DNA of 64,000 nt from positions 326 to 64,325 of the forward strand of contig CAJTNN010000009.1 of assembly GCA_910577585.1 (NCBI GenBank). The letters are read 5' to 3'. Positions within the stretch are counted from its first letter, which is position 1. Every line of letters starts with the position of its first letter. Shown here one piece after another: positions 36,007 to 44,989 of this stretch. Origin of the DNA: an uncultured Muribaculaceae bacterium (GTDB taxonomy: Bacteria; Bacteroidota; Bacteroidia; Bacteroidales; Muribaculaceae). The notes below the pieces were generated by a model. The model ran no database searches, was not told where the DNA came from, and saw nothing but the letters and a program-made list of their open reading frames with translations. Made by a program: the position numbers and the translations under genes.

Positions 36007-39000
36007 ATGAGACGTAACTATCATTTCAACTATTTGCGCTTCCCGGCCTCGGCCGCTGCTCTCTGCCTGACTCTGAACATGATGGCGGCGCCGGTGAGCC
36101 CCGATGAGGCTCTGATGGAGGCGCGCGATTTCCTTATGCGGCCGCATGCCGGACGCATGGCGGCGCCGGCGATGGCGCCACAGCTCGAGATGGCCTACCG
36201 CGCGGCGGAGGCTGACGAGCCTCTTTTCTATATCTTCAATCATGACTCGGGATTCGTGATTGTGGCGGCCGACGACCGCCTGCCTGAAATCCTGGGTTAT
36301 TCCGACAACGGCGCTTTCGATGAGTCGCGCATCCCGGATAATTTCAGATGGTGGCTGGACGAGTATAGCAAGGAGATCAGCAATTGGCTGCCTACGGCGC
36401 AGGAGGTGAAGTCTGACGATGGCCGCACAGTGCGCCGCGCGGCAAAGGACCGCGCTCCTATCGAGCCGATGCTCACCACCCGCTGGGACCAGACCACCCC
36501 CTATAATGATGATTGCCCGCTCTATGCACCGGGGATGCGCTCGGTCACGGGATGCGTGGCCACGGCTATGGCGCAGATCCTGAACTATCATGAGTGGCCG
36601 CTTAAGCCAGAGGGGAGCCACGGTGGAGTGGATTTCTCATCTACTACCTACGACTGGCGGAATATGCTCGATGTCTATGAGGCAGGCAAATATTCTTCGG
36701 CCCAGGCGGCTGCGGTGGCTAAACTGATGTATCAGTGCGGTGTGGCTGTCGACATGCAGTATTCTCCGTGGGCAAGCGGTGCGTATGATAATGATGTGCA
36801 GGTGGCGCTGCGGAAGTATTTCAAGTATAATCCTGAACTGAAGATGGTACTCAAGGATTATACGCCGCAGACCACCTGGAACAATATGGTCTATGCCGAG
36901 CTTGAGGCCGGACGACCGGTGTATTATTCGGGTTCGTCGAGCCAGGGTGGTCACGCGTTTGTGTGCGATGGATATTCTGAAAATGAGTTCTTCCATTTCA
37001 ACTGGGGCTGGAGCGGATACCAGGATGGTTATTTCCGTCTGACGGCGCTTAATCCGGCCTCGGGTGGCGCCGGCTCTTATGAGGGTGGATATAATTCGGG
37101 CCAGACTATCATGACGGGTGTGAGCCCCAACAAGACGGGTGCCACGGCTCCTGAGCAGATTATGGTCGTGGCTTCGGGTGGACTCTTCTATGATTCGGGC
37201 GAGAAGTTTGAAATTCGCCAGGACCCGGACGGTTTCAACCTCATCTATAACCCGATGGCTTATACGGAGACTGTGAAGCTGGCCATGAAGTATGAATCGG
37301 CTGAGAATCCTGATTTCGCTCCGAAGTATACCGACATGGGTAGCGTGACACTGCCGAAGTGGCAGGGAATTCAGGAGATGGAGGCCAAGGCGCCGTCGCT
37401 GCCTGACGGAGTATATAAGGTGACGGTGGTCTTCAGCTCTGACCAGGGTAAGAGCTGGGAGCCTGTGCTCATACCGCTGGGACGCCAGAATTATGTGCGC
37501 CTCACGGTGAGCGGCGGGAAGGCCACCTATGAGAATGCCGGACCGGATGATTCCAACAAGGCTAATCTCATCATCAATATGCCGGAGACCACACCTGTGA
37601 TCTATGGCAATGCCTCGATAGCCTTCCGTCTGCCGATGCTGAATGTGGGCCAGGGTGACTATATGGGGGACATGGGCATCACGCTTGTGGATAAGAATGA
37701 TGAGTTTGGCGATGTGCTCTCAATCATGGATGCGGCGCCGGTGGCGGGGCGCAGCTTCAATGAGTGGGAGGCTGTGAGCCCTGACCATCTGAATGCGGGC
37801 GAGTATCTGATGTATGTGCAGGATGATGATGCGAATATGCTTATCGATGGCGTGACGGTGAAGGTGGTGGAGGGTGACTTCCCCACGGTGGATGATTCGG
37901 ATGAGGTGAAGTTTTCTGAACTGTCGCCGAATTTCATGACTTCGGGCATGGAGAATCCTATCTATTTCACTGCCACAAGCATCAGCATCTTCGAGGAGTC
38001 GCGCACTGTGGGCTTCACGGTGCTTGATGCTGAGACACTGCAGAAGGTGAAGGATCTGCCGGGCACGTATAAGGTGACGGTGCCGGCCAACTACGACGGT
38101 CGCCTCACAATCGCTCCGCGCGACCTGGGTCTCGACCCGGGTTATTACATGTGGTATGTGACCGATGGCAATGGCAAGGCTTTGAGTTCGCCTGCGCCGC
38201 TGATCGTGAATTCGCAGCCGCTGACTGAGAATGGCGTGACTTATGTGGTGACTGACGAGAAGAACCGTAAGGCAATCATCACGGCGCCTCTGAGCGGCGG
38301 ATATGAGGGGGCTGTGGAGGTTCCTGCCTCAATCGCCGACTACAATGTGACGGCTCTGCGGGCTGATGCCTTCGCTTTCGCGAGTGCTACGGCGGTGACG
38401 CTGCCGGAGTCAATCACATCTCTGCCCGACGGGGCTTTCTACAGTGATTATCAGTTGAGGTCGCTGACGCTGAATGCGCCTGAACTGGTGACTACGGGGG
38501 CCTCGACGTTCACTCCGGCCAATGCCGCACGGTGCTGGCTGGTGACTCCCGATGAGCTTGCTATCCCCTATCATGAATCGGATGTGTGGAAGGATTTCCA
38601 GATGACCTGCTGGCAGCTTACGCTTGAGGATGTGGAGATAACTTCGGGATGGCCGACCGATCCGGCCACCGGTGAGCTCTACGCTCCCTATTATGTGAAT
38701 TGCTTCACTCCGATAGAGCTGCATCTGAAGGCTGCTGATGGCAAGAATGTGCTTGTGCTGGTGAGCCATAATGGCGAGTGGGTGGAGTATCATACGATTG
38801 ACCCGACTGTGACGACTGTCACTCTCCCGGCTCTGGGCATGAGGGGCTCGGGACGCTTCTCGGCCTGGGCCACTGACGATGAGGTGGGCGTCGACACGGT
38901 GGATGCTGATACCGATTCTGCGCCTGCTGCGGTGTTCTCGATTGATGGCCGACTGATTCTGCGCGATGCCTCTGCCGAACAGATCCGTGCTCTCGAACCG

Positions 39001-39042
39001 GGCATATATATCATCGGAGGTCGCAAACAGGTTGTGAGATAA
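36007..39042 (+). CDS. large secreted C10 (streptopain-like) cysteine protease
   Basis: 1011 residues from the ATG at 36007; the frame is open upstream but a signal peptide (FPASAAALCLTLNMMAAP) begins here. Order: Spi-type prodomain (~28-125, with NHDSGFVIVAADDRLPEILG), then peptidase C10 catalytic domain with nucleophile Cys183 in VTGCVATAMAQIL, His316 in GGHAFVCDGY and Asn332/Trp333 in HFNWGWSG. A long beta-rich region follows, then a BspA-like leucine-rich segment (~800-850, AVTLPESITSLPDGAF) and a Por/T9SS-like tail (VFSIDGRLIL...GIYIIGGRKQVV). It is probably secreted as a zymogen and cleaved on activation. No partner gene is adjacent. Confidence 0.9.
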   Translation: MRRNYHFNYLRFPASAAALCLTLNMMAAPVSPDEALMEARDFLMRPHAGRMAAPAMAPQLEMAYRAAEADEPLFYIFNHDSGFVIVAADDRLPEILGYSDNGAFDESRIPDNFRWWLDEYSKEISNWLPTAQEVKSDDGRTVRRAAKDRAPIEPMLTTRWDQTTPYNDDCPLYAPGMRSVTGCVATAMAQILNYHEWPLKPEGSHGGVDFSSTTYDWRNMLDVYEAGKYSSAQAAAVAKLMYQCGVAVDMQYSPWASGAYDNDVQVALRKYFKYNPELKMVLKDYTPQTTWNNMVYAELEAGRPVYYSGSSSQGGHAFVCDGYSENEFFHFNWGWSGYQDGYFRLTALNPASGGAGSYEGGYNSGQTIMTGVSPNKTGATAPEQIMVVASGGLFYDSGEKFEIRQDPDGFNLIYNPMAYTETVKLAMKYESAENPDFAPKYTDMGSVTLPKWQGIQEMEAKAPSLPDGVYKVTVVFSSDQGKSWEPVLIPLGRQNYVRLTVSGGKATYENAGPDDSNKANLIINMPETTPVIYGNASIAFRLPMLNVGQGDYMGDMGITLVDKNDEFGDVLSIMDAAPVAGRSFNEWEAVSPDHLNAGEYLMYVQDDDANMLIDGVTVKVVEGDFPTVDDSDEVKFSELSPNFMTSGMENPIYFTATSISIFEESRTVGFTVLDAETLQKVKDLPGTYKVTVPANYDGRLTIAPRDLGLDPGYYMWYVTDGNGKALSSPAPLIVNSQPLTENGVTYVVTDEKNRKAIITAPLSGGYEGAVEVPASIADYNVTALRADAFAFASATAVTLPESITSLPDGAFYSDYQLRSLTLNAPELVTTGASTFTPANAARCWLVTPDELAIPYHESDVWKDFQMTCWQLTLEDVEITSGWPTDPATGELYAPYYVNCFTPIELHLKAADGKNVLVLVSHNGEWVEYHTIDPTVTTVTLPALGMRGSGRFSAWATDDEVGVDTVDADTDSAPAAVFSIDGRLILRDASAEQIRALEPGIYIIGGRKQVVR

Positions 39043-39193
39043 TTCTCACCTCGAATACTATCTGATGGGGTGGCGCGCCGCTTGGCACGCCACCCCATTC
39101 ATATTGCTCGCATTCACGCTCAATCTCCCCCGCATACAGCCACAAAGAAAAAGTCGCTGACTTTAGTGTCAACGACTTCAAGGGGGGACCCGG

Positions 39194-39264
39194 AGGTTCC
39201 AACCAGATTCGAACTGGTGTAAACGGTTTTGCAGACCGGTACCTAACCACTCGGACATGGAACC
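39194..39264 (-). tRNA. tRNA-Cys(GCA)
   Basis: Acceptor GGTTCCA/TGGAACC, anticodon loop CTGCAAA giving anticodon GCA, discriminator T as expected for tRNA-Cys, and T-arm with GTTCGAATC. CCA is not encoded. Confidence 0.95.
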
Positions 39265-39307
39265 ATATTTTCTCGCATCAGCCTCAGCTCTCTGGGCTTT
39301 TGCGATG

Positions 39308-39339
39308 CAAAGTTAATAAATAATTCCGGCTCCACCAAA
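39308..39339 (-). promoter_or_regulatory. promoter of tRNA-Cys
   Basis: Minus strand: TTTG (39336-39339), 20 nt, TAACTTTG (39308-39315). The tRNA 5' end lies 44 nt downstream. Confidence 0.8.
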
Positions 39340-39628
39340 TTTTCGATAAAAAAAATATTCAACATTTTCCGGATGGTCTCTTTGCACATGGCTGCATAAG
39401 CACTGACTGAGTTGAGGCCAGCGAACTAATTCATGGATGGGATTGTAATAATATGAAAGGAGTTTGACGCGTCGGTTCTATAACGACCCGGCGTGCGTCA
39501 GTCCCCCCCCCGGATATGTACATCCGGCTAACCCGTTCTGTCGGGCTGGAAGAATTCTTGCTGTTTCCAAGGATTCTGCAGGAGATACATACTGAAGTTT
39601 CAACATCTTTGCATAACACCTTTCCACT
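39340..39628. other. intergenic region before the MscS gene, with a C9 tract
   Basis: No credible gene. It contains a run of nine C at 39503-39511 and a CATCTTTG -7-like box at about 39604-39611, 18 nt before the mscS-type ATG. Nothing else stands out. Confidence 0.6.
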
Positions 39629-41212
39629 ATGAATTTAACCTCACTATTGCTTACCATTGCGCCACAGGTGGCGGAGCGGGCACAGACGGTGCCGCAGGTG
39701 CATCTGCACGGTGCTACTGAAGAGAGCTACTATGCGGTGGCCCGTATCATCATGAAGGTTGTGAATTGGCTGCTCAGTCTTGTGGGACTGGAGAATAATG
39801 CGGCTCTGTTTACCACAATCTATGCCATATTGGTATTCTTGATATCTTATGCCATCGGGCAGGTGGTGAAGTGGCTCATCCTGGGGGCTGTGCGCCATCT
39901 GGGACGCTTCATGAAGTATGACCTCTACGAGCGCCTGCGTGAGTCGATGTTCTTCACAAAGGCTTGCAGGATAGTGCCCCCTATCGTGTTTCTGATCTTT
40001 ATCCAGTTTACTCTTACTGCCAAGGCTACGCTGGCGATGTGGCTGACGCGCATCACGTGGATCTATGTGGTGTATGTGGTGGCGGTGGCGCTCAATACGC
40101 TTGCGATGGTGGTGTGGAGCCATGTCGACGCGCGTGAGAATAAACGCAAATTGCCGCTGCGCGGTCTGGTGCAGCTGGTGAAGGGTGTCATCTGGATTAT
40201 TTGCGCGATTATCGCTGTGGCGATTATCGTGGATAAGTCGCCGGGGAGTCTACTGGCCGGACTTGGTGCATTCGCTGCGGTGCTGATGCTGGTGTTCAAG
40301 GATAGTATTCTCGGCGTGGTGGCCGGAGTGCAGCTGTCGGAGAATGATTCGCTGCATGTGGGCGACTGGATCAAGGTGCCGGGCACTGATGCCAACGGCA
40401 ATGTGATTGAGGTGACGCTGACCTCGGTGAAGGTGCAGAATTTCGACAAGACGGTCACTACGTTGCCCCCCTATAGTCTGATTTCGGGATCGTTCACCAA
40501 CTATCGGCCGATGCAGGTGTCAAACACACGCCGCATCTGCCGCAGCTATATGATTGATTGCGATTCGGTGCTCCCCACCGACGACAAGATGCTTGAGCAA
40601 TATGCGGCCATACCGTTGCTGAAGGATTGGATCGAGAAGAAGATCGAGCAGCGCAAGGCGGGGAAGGTGGAGAATGTGAATAATTCAGCCGGACTCGTGG
40701 ATGGCAGCATCGAGACGAATCTGGGTGTGTTCAGAGCCTATGTGAAACTCTATCTTGACGCGCATCCGAAGGTGAGCCACGCGGCCGAGGACCAGTGCTT
40801 CATCTCGACTCTGGCGCAGAGTGCCAACGGCATTCCACTTCAGGTGTATTGCTTCACCAATACTTCTTCGTGGCTACCGTATGAGTCAATACAGTCTTCT
40901 ATCTTCGAGCATATCGCCATCATGATGGGGCGCTTCCATCTCTATACTTATGAGAATGCTTCGGGTCGTGATGAGATTGTGAACGGTGTGCTTGAGGCAG
41001 GCCGCAATCCTGAACTCTATTTCGGTCTCCCCTATCCGTTCCTGCGTGAGGGTGGCTCTCCCGAGAATCCGGCGTATGCGCCACAGCCGACTCCGGCCTC
41101 TCCAGCCTCTCCGGCCACTCCGGCGCCAGCCCAGAACCAGACATCCGCCCAGAACGCGGATGCAGCTCCATCCTCTCCGGCGGCATCTGCGCCGCAAGGC
41201 CAGAAGGGCTGA
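39629..41212 (+). CDS. MscS-family mechanosensitive channel with Pro/Ala-rich tail
   Basis: 527 residues. Several N-terminal spans (TIYAILVFLISYAIGQVV, IVPPIVFLIFIQFTL, ITWIYVVYVVAVALNTLA) precede the pore helix region LLAGLGAFAAVLMLVFKDS, the MscS signature. A beta domain (DSLHVGDWIKVPGTDANGNV, VTLTSVKVQNFDKTVTTLPP) and an alpha/beta C-domain follow. This architecture resembles YbdG/MscM-type channels that gate under hypoosmotic stress. The last ~45 residues are Pro/Ala/Gln-rich and probably disordered. The stop lies 9 nt from the convergent HU-LysM gene. Confidence 0.9.
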   Translation: MNLTSLLLTIAPQVAERAQTVPQVHLHGATEESYYAVARIIMKVVNWLLSLVGLENNAALFTTIYAILVFLISYAIGQVVKWLILGAVRHLGRFMKYDLYERLRESMFFTKACRIVPPIVFLIFIQFTLTAKATLAMWLTRITWIYVVYVVAVALNTLAMVVWSHVDARENKRKLPLRGLVQLVKGVIWIICAIIAVAIIVDKSPGSLLAGLGAFAAVLMLVFKDSILGVVAGVQLSENDSLHVGDWIKVPGTDANGNVIEVTLTSVKVQNFDKTVTTLPPYSLISGSFTNYRPMQVSNTRRICRSYMIDCDSVLPTDDKMLEQYAAIPLLKDWIEKKIEQRKAGKVENVNNSAGLVDGSIETNLGVFRAYVKLYLDAHPKVSHAAEDQCFISTLAQSANGIPLQVYCFTNTSSWLPYESIQSSIFEHIAIMMGRFHLYTYENASGRDEIVNGVLEAGRNPELYFGLPYPFLREGGSPENPAYAPQPTPASPASPATPAPAQNQTSAQNADAAPSSPAASAPQGQKG

Positions 41213-41221
41213 GGCGCCAGG

Positions 41222-42544
41222 CTATTGCTTGCCGCTCTTGCGGAAGCGTGAGTATATCTCGGCGTCGAGGCGCTTGGCTTTGGCCACATCTTTCGGATTG
41301 CGCGGGTCGACTCCATATTTGGCCAAGGGGGGCACCACTACGCGTGTGCCGGGTCGAATGCGGTCAGGATGTCCGAGTATGCTGGCGTTCTCCTTATATA
41401 TATAGGGCCAGAAGTGGTAGTTGCCGTAGTGCTTGCGAGCGATGGTGCCGAGGCCGGTGTGGGGGGTGATGGTGTCGTAGACGGGATTGTCGGAGGCTCC
41501 GGTGGGTACTACGCCATCGCCGATGGCACGGTCGCCGGGCACGGCCACATCCTCGACCATGTCGGCCATGCCACTCTCAATCTCTCCCATATCTGCAATC
41601 TCTGCCAAGGTGCCGTCGGGCAATATGCGCTTGGAGGCGGGTGAAGTTGAGGCGGTGTCGGGTGCTTCAACTTTGGCTTGAGAATCTGCCATGGTGGGTT
41701 CCACACCGAAGTTGCGGGCTGAATCTACCCGGCCGCGAAAGTCGGAGTTCAACCAGTAGAGGGCCATGAATCCGGCGGCGAGCACCGCCACTGTGGCTAC
41801 CGCTCCCCAGATAAATCCGCGGCTGAAGCGGCGCTTATGCTCGGCTTCTATGTCGGTGCCGCTGGTGGAGGCATCCTCTTCGGGGGTCTCTTCGGGCTGT
41901 AGGGGGAGAGTGGCTGCCCCTTTGGATTCTACAGTCGGCTCCACATCTGCTTCCGGCTCCGAAAGGGATTCGTCGGGTACTTGCGGGGCATCTTCAGATA
42001 TAGCTCCTTCTGCCTCAGGGGGAAGCAGAGCCTCCGCGGTGGCATCGTGCGGGGCCGGAGCGGCGGCTGCAGCGGTCATCTCTGATGGTTGGGCCTCCTC
42101 TGCTTCGTCGGCAAATTGGTCGGCGCGAGGGTCAAGGGCATCGGCAAGGGGGGTGCCAAGTCCGGTGGTGGTCTCGGCATCAAGTAGTTCCTGTTCGGTG
42201 AGGGCATCATCGAGTTCGATGGTGTCAAACATCTCGAAGGGTGCATTGACTGCCCCGGCCAATTCTTTGGCCGGAAGGAAGACTACCCGGTTATGGGCCG
42301 GTATCTCATAGTCGCGCCCGTTGGTGACATCGACACTCATCCGGGAGTCGACTTTCGATATCTTGAATGTGCCGAACCCCTTCACCTTCACCGACTCCCC
42401 CTCACACAGGGCCGTGCCGATGGTCTGGAAGAAGGAGCGCAGCAACTCTTCACACTCCTTGCGCTGACGCCCGGTGCGCTCTCCGAGCATGGCCGACATA
42501 GTGGCTAAGGTTATCTTGTTGTTCATCTGGTCTGGTTGTTTCAT
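41222..42544 (-). CDS. HU-domain, membrane-spanning, LysM chimeric protein
   Basis: 440 residues. Residues ~8-100 are an HU/IHF-like DNA-binding fold (NNKITLATMSAMLGERTG, VKVKGFGTFKISKVDSR, HNRVVFLPAKELAGAV). A very acidic, Pro/Ala-rich linker (~105-236) leads to a single membrane span (GFIWGAVATVAVLAAGFMAL, ~243-263), then a periplasmic linker and a C-terminal LysM-like domain (~357-408, HTGLGTIARKHYGNYHFWPY). The ATG at 42544 overlaps the upstream HU gene's stop in ATGA; an alternative ATG lies at 42526. The layout implies contact with DNA inside and peptidoglycan outside; this is inference from domains. Confidence 0.85.
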   Translation of the reverse strand: MKQPDQMNNKITLATMSAMLGERTGRQRKECEELLRSFFQTIGTALCEGESVKVKGFGTFKISKVDSRMSVDVTNGRDYEIPAHNRVVFLPAKELAGAVNAPFEMFDTIELDDALTEQELLDAETTTGLGTPLADALDPRADQFADEAEEAQPSEMTAAAAAPAPHDATAEALLPPEAEGAISEDAPQVPDESLSEPEADVEPTVESKGAATLPLQPEETPEEDASTSGTDIEAEHKRRFSRGFIWGAVATVAVLAAGFMALYWLNSDFRGRVDSARNFGVEPTMADSQAKVEAPDTASTSPASKRILPDGTLAEIADMGEIESGMADMVEDVAVPGDRAIGDGVVPTGASDNPVYDTITPHTGLGTIARKHYGNYHFWPYIYKENASILGHPDRIRPGTRVVVPPLAKYGVDPRNPKDVAKAKRLDAEIYSRFRKSGKQ

Positions 42545-42840
42545 TCGCCGAGCCGCAGTTCCGGGCTATCCTGGCATGAATTCTTGATTACTGCCGAGGG
42601 CTTGAAATTCACCACGAGCTTCGGGGGCACGAGCAGGCGCTTGCCGCTCGAGGGATGCACGGTCAGGCGCTCTTTGCGCTTCTTGGGTTCGAATTGGCCG
42701 AAGCCGGGTATGATTATCGTGTCCATGGCCAGGCAGCACTCGGCAGTGAGCCCGTAGAAGGCGTTGAGCATATCCTGCACCTCCTCGCGCTTCATGCCGC
42801 GCTCGGCGGCTATGCGGTCTATCAATGTCTTGTTGTCCAT
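42541..42840 (-). CDS. HU/IHF-family DNA-binding protein
   Basis: 99 residues covering one HU fold: DNKTLIDRIAAERGMKREEV, then IIIPGFGQFEPKKRKERLTV (beta arm start; GFGxF signature) and GKRLLVPPKLVVNFKPSA. It overlaps the downstream HU-LysM gene by 4 nt, so the two HU-type subunits are translationally coupled and could heterodimerise, as IHF does. A -7 box (TAAATTTG, minus strand) lies at 42941-42948. Confidence 0.9.
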   Translation of the reverse strand: MDNKTLIDRIAAERGMKREEVQDMLNAFYGLTAECCLAMDTIIIPGFGQFEPKKRKERLTVHPSSGKRLLVPPKLVVNFKPSAVIKNSCQDSPELRLGE

Positions 42841-42940
42841 TTCTTATCTGTGGCCTGCGGCGCGCCCTCTTTGCACGTGAAGCATGCGGCAGAGGATACT
42901 TGACAACCGTAGCGGGCCGGGTATTTTTTACTTTAAGCTA

Positions 42941-42948
42941 CAAATTTA
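42941..42948 (-). promoter_or_regulatory. -7 box upstream of the HU gene pair
   Basis: TAAATTTG on the minus strand, about 100 nt before the ATG at 42840; the -33 element is unclear. The rest of 42841-43073 is AT-rich and empty. Confidence 0.45.
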
Positions 42949-43073
42949 ATAATTTTATTCCACACTTCAGACCATCCATAGCGTGTCGGGTCATACTTTT
43001 TTACCCCGACCTATCCCTCTGGCACGACTAAGCTACTAATTGAAATTTATCTGTAAATATTTTTGTAATATTT

Positions 43074-43105
43074 TTTGCATAATCAAAGTGATTTAATTAT
43101 CTTTG
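43074..43105 (+). promoter_or_regulatory. promoter of tnaA
   Basis: TTTG (43074-43077), 20 nt, TATCTTTG (43098-43105). The leader to the ATG is about 140 nt. Confidence 0.85.
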
Positions 43106-43254
43106 CACACAGATAGGGAGCGATGACGAAGTGCCGTATAGTCTGAACCGCGCCCGGCATCAACCCCGGCGGGAAATATGCGGCCAACCTCATCCACATC
43201 CTCCTAATCCTCTATTCCACAACCTATATTAAAACTCTAATACAACTTAAACAC

Positions 43255-44634
43255 ATGGAACTCCCCTTTGCAGAATCATGGAAAATCAAGATGGTAGAAC
43301 CCATCAAGAAGTCAACCCGCGCCGAGCGTGAGCAGTGGCTCAAGGAAGCTAACTACAATGTCTTCCAGCTCGAAGGCGACCAGGTATATATCGACCTGCT
43401 GACCGACTCAGGCACAGGCGCCATGAGCGACCGCCAGTGGGCAGCCCTCATGATGGGCGATGAGTCTTATGCCGGCTCTCGCTCTTTCTATCAGCTCAAG
43501 GATGTGATCAACCGCATCACCGGCTTCGACTATGTAATCCCCACCCACCAGGGCCGCGCCGCTGAGAATGTGCTCTTCTCTGCTCTCGTCAAGGAGGGTG
43601 ACATCGTGCCGGGCAACTCTCACTTCGATACCACCAAGGGTCATATCGAAAGCCGTAAGGCTGTGGCTCTCGACTGCACTGTCGATGAGGCTAAGGATAC
43701 TCAGCTCGAAATCCCCTTCAAGGGTAATGTCGACCCCAAGAAACTTGAGGCCGCTCTCGAACAGAATGCTGACAAAATCCCCTTCATCATCGTCACTATC
43801 ACCAACAATACTGCAGGTGGTCAGCCCGTGTCGATGGCTAACCTCCGCGAGGTGCGCCGTCTGGCTGATAAGTACAACAAGCGTGTCATCTTCGACTCTG
43901 CACGCTTCGCTGAGAATGCCTACTTCATCAAGACCCGTGAGGAGGGTTATGCCGACAAGACTATCAAGGAGATCGCCCACGAGATGTTTGACCTGGCTGA
44001 CGGCATGACAATGTCGGCCAAGAAGGATGGCATCGTCAACATGGGTGGCTTCATCGCTACTCGCCACGAGGATTGGTATGAGGCTGCCAAGAAGTTCTGT
44101 ATCCCCTTCGAGGGTTACCTGACTTATGGCGGTATGAACGGCCGCGATATGGCTGCTCTGGCTGTGGGCCTCGATGAGAATACTGAGTTCGACAACCTCG
44201 AGACTCGTATCCACCAGGTGGAGTATCTCGCTTCGCTGCTCGATGAGTATGGCATCCCCTACCAGCGTCCCGCCGGCGGCCACGCTATATTCATCGATGC
44301 TTCTAAGGTGCTCACTAATGTGCCTAAGGAGGAATTCCCCGCACAGACCCTCACTTGCGAGCTCTATCTCGAAGCCGGTATCCGCGGTTGCGAAATCGGC
44401 TATATCCTCGCCGACCGCGACCCGGTGACTCGCGAAAACCGCTTCGGTGGCCTCGACCTGCTGCGTCTGGCTATCGCACGCCGCGTATACACCGACAACC
44501 ACATGAAGGTCATCGCCGCTGCCCTCAAGAATGTCTATGACCGCCGCAATGAAATCACCCGCGGTGTAGAGATCGTTTGGGAGGCTCCGCTGATGCGCCA
44601 CTTCACTGTGAAGCTCAAACCCGCCGGCAAGTAA
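43255..44634 (+). CDS. tnaA: tryptophanase
   Basis: 459 residues. PLP-dependent lyase converting tryptophan to indole, pyruvate and ammonia. Motifs: YIDLLTDSGTGAMSDRQWA, VIPTHQGRAAENVLF, ITNNTAGGQPVSMANLREV, FDSARFAENAYFI, and the PLP-lysine segment MTMSAKKDGIVNMGGFIA. The close relative tyrosine phenol-lyase has SGKKD and a different N-terminus, so tryptophanase is preferred. A strong promoter lies 150 nt upstream and a terminator downstream. C-ending codon bias suggests high expression. No tryptophan permease is adjacent. Confidence 0.92.
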   Translation: MELPFAESWKIKMVEPIKKSTRAEREQWLKEANYNVFQLEGDQVYIDLLTDSGTGAMSDRQWAALMMGDESYAGSRSFYQLKDVINRITGFDYVIPTHQGRAAENVLFSALVKEGDIVPGNSHFDTTKGHIESRKAVALDCTVDEAKDTQLEIPFKGNVDPKKLEAALEQNADKIPFIIVTITNNTAGGQPVSMANLREVRRLADKYNKRVIFDSARFAENAYFIKTREEGYADKTIKEIAHEMFDLADGMTMSAKKDGIVNMGGFIATRHEDWYEAAKKFCIPFEGYLTYGGMNGRDMAALAVGLDENTEFDNLETRIHQVEYLASLLDEYGIPYQRPAGGHAIFIDASKVLTNVPKEEFPAQTLTCELYLEAGIRGCEIGYILADRDPVTRENRFGGLDLLRLAIARRVYTDNHMKVIAAALKNVYDRRNEITRGVEIVWEAPLMRHFTVKLKPAGK

Positions 44635-44665
44635 TCAACCGCGCCACACCTTTACACTCACGATA

Positions 44666-44712
44666 GTCTCCCCGACCCGGATAAAGCCCGGATCGGGGAG
44701 ACACTCTTTTTT
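44666..44712 (+). terminator. terminator of tnaA
   Basis: Long GC-rich stem (44666-44680 with 44687-44702, one bulge) and a 6-nt loop, followed by ACTCTTTTTT. Confidence 0.9.
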
Positions 44713-44974
44713 GCACACATTTCTTACAACGCCATTCTCATAACTCTCTATGTTTCGGATAGATAATTTAGCGTTAACAAATTTTCACATTCAGTTTTGC
44801 TCATTTTTTGCACATTCGATGGGTCGATGTGCACGGTTTTAAAAATATGTTGTAAAACATACGGTTTTGCTAAACCTTTAAAGTTCAATAAATTACACAA
44901 GCCATTACAAAGACTTGCAAAAATCTTTAACAAAAAATAATATTAAAAGTTTAGGTTTGCGCGCCTTTTGTTTG
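44713..44974. other. AT-rich intergenic region with a partial palindrome
   Basis: No convincing gene. TATGTTGTAAAACATA at 44846-44861 has 6-bp inverted arms and resembles the perfect palindrome at 61514-61529. Confidence 0.5.
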
Positions 44975-44982
44975 TACTTTTG
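44975..44982 (+). promoter_or_regulatory. -7 box upstream of the M23-LysM gene
   Basis: TACTTTTG. TTTG at 44956-44959 is only 15 nt away and TTTA at 44950-44953 is 21 nt away, so the -33 element is uncertain. Confidence 0.5.
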
Positions 44983-44989
44983 ATAAAGA

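Noticed and set aside
43408..44601. 397-codon open frame antisense to tnaA
   Set aside because: tnaA is unambiguous with its own promoter and terminator; strong codon bias leaves an open antisense frame.
43255..44634. Tyrosine phenol-lyase
   Set aside because: The N-terminus and the SAKKDGIVNMGGF segment follow tryptophanase rather than the SGKKD pattern of tyrosine phenol-lyase.
44748..44933. 61-codon minus-strand frame in the AT-rich gap after tnaA
   Set aside because: No promoter, no family similarity, and it spans the palindrome; chance frame in AT-rich DNA.
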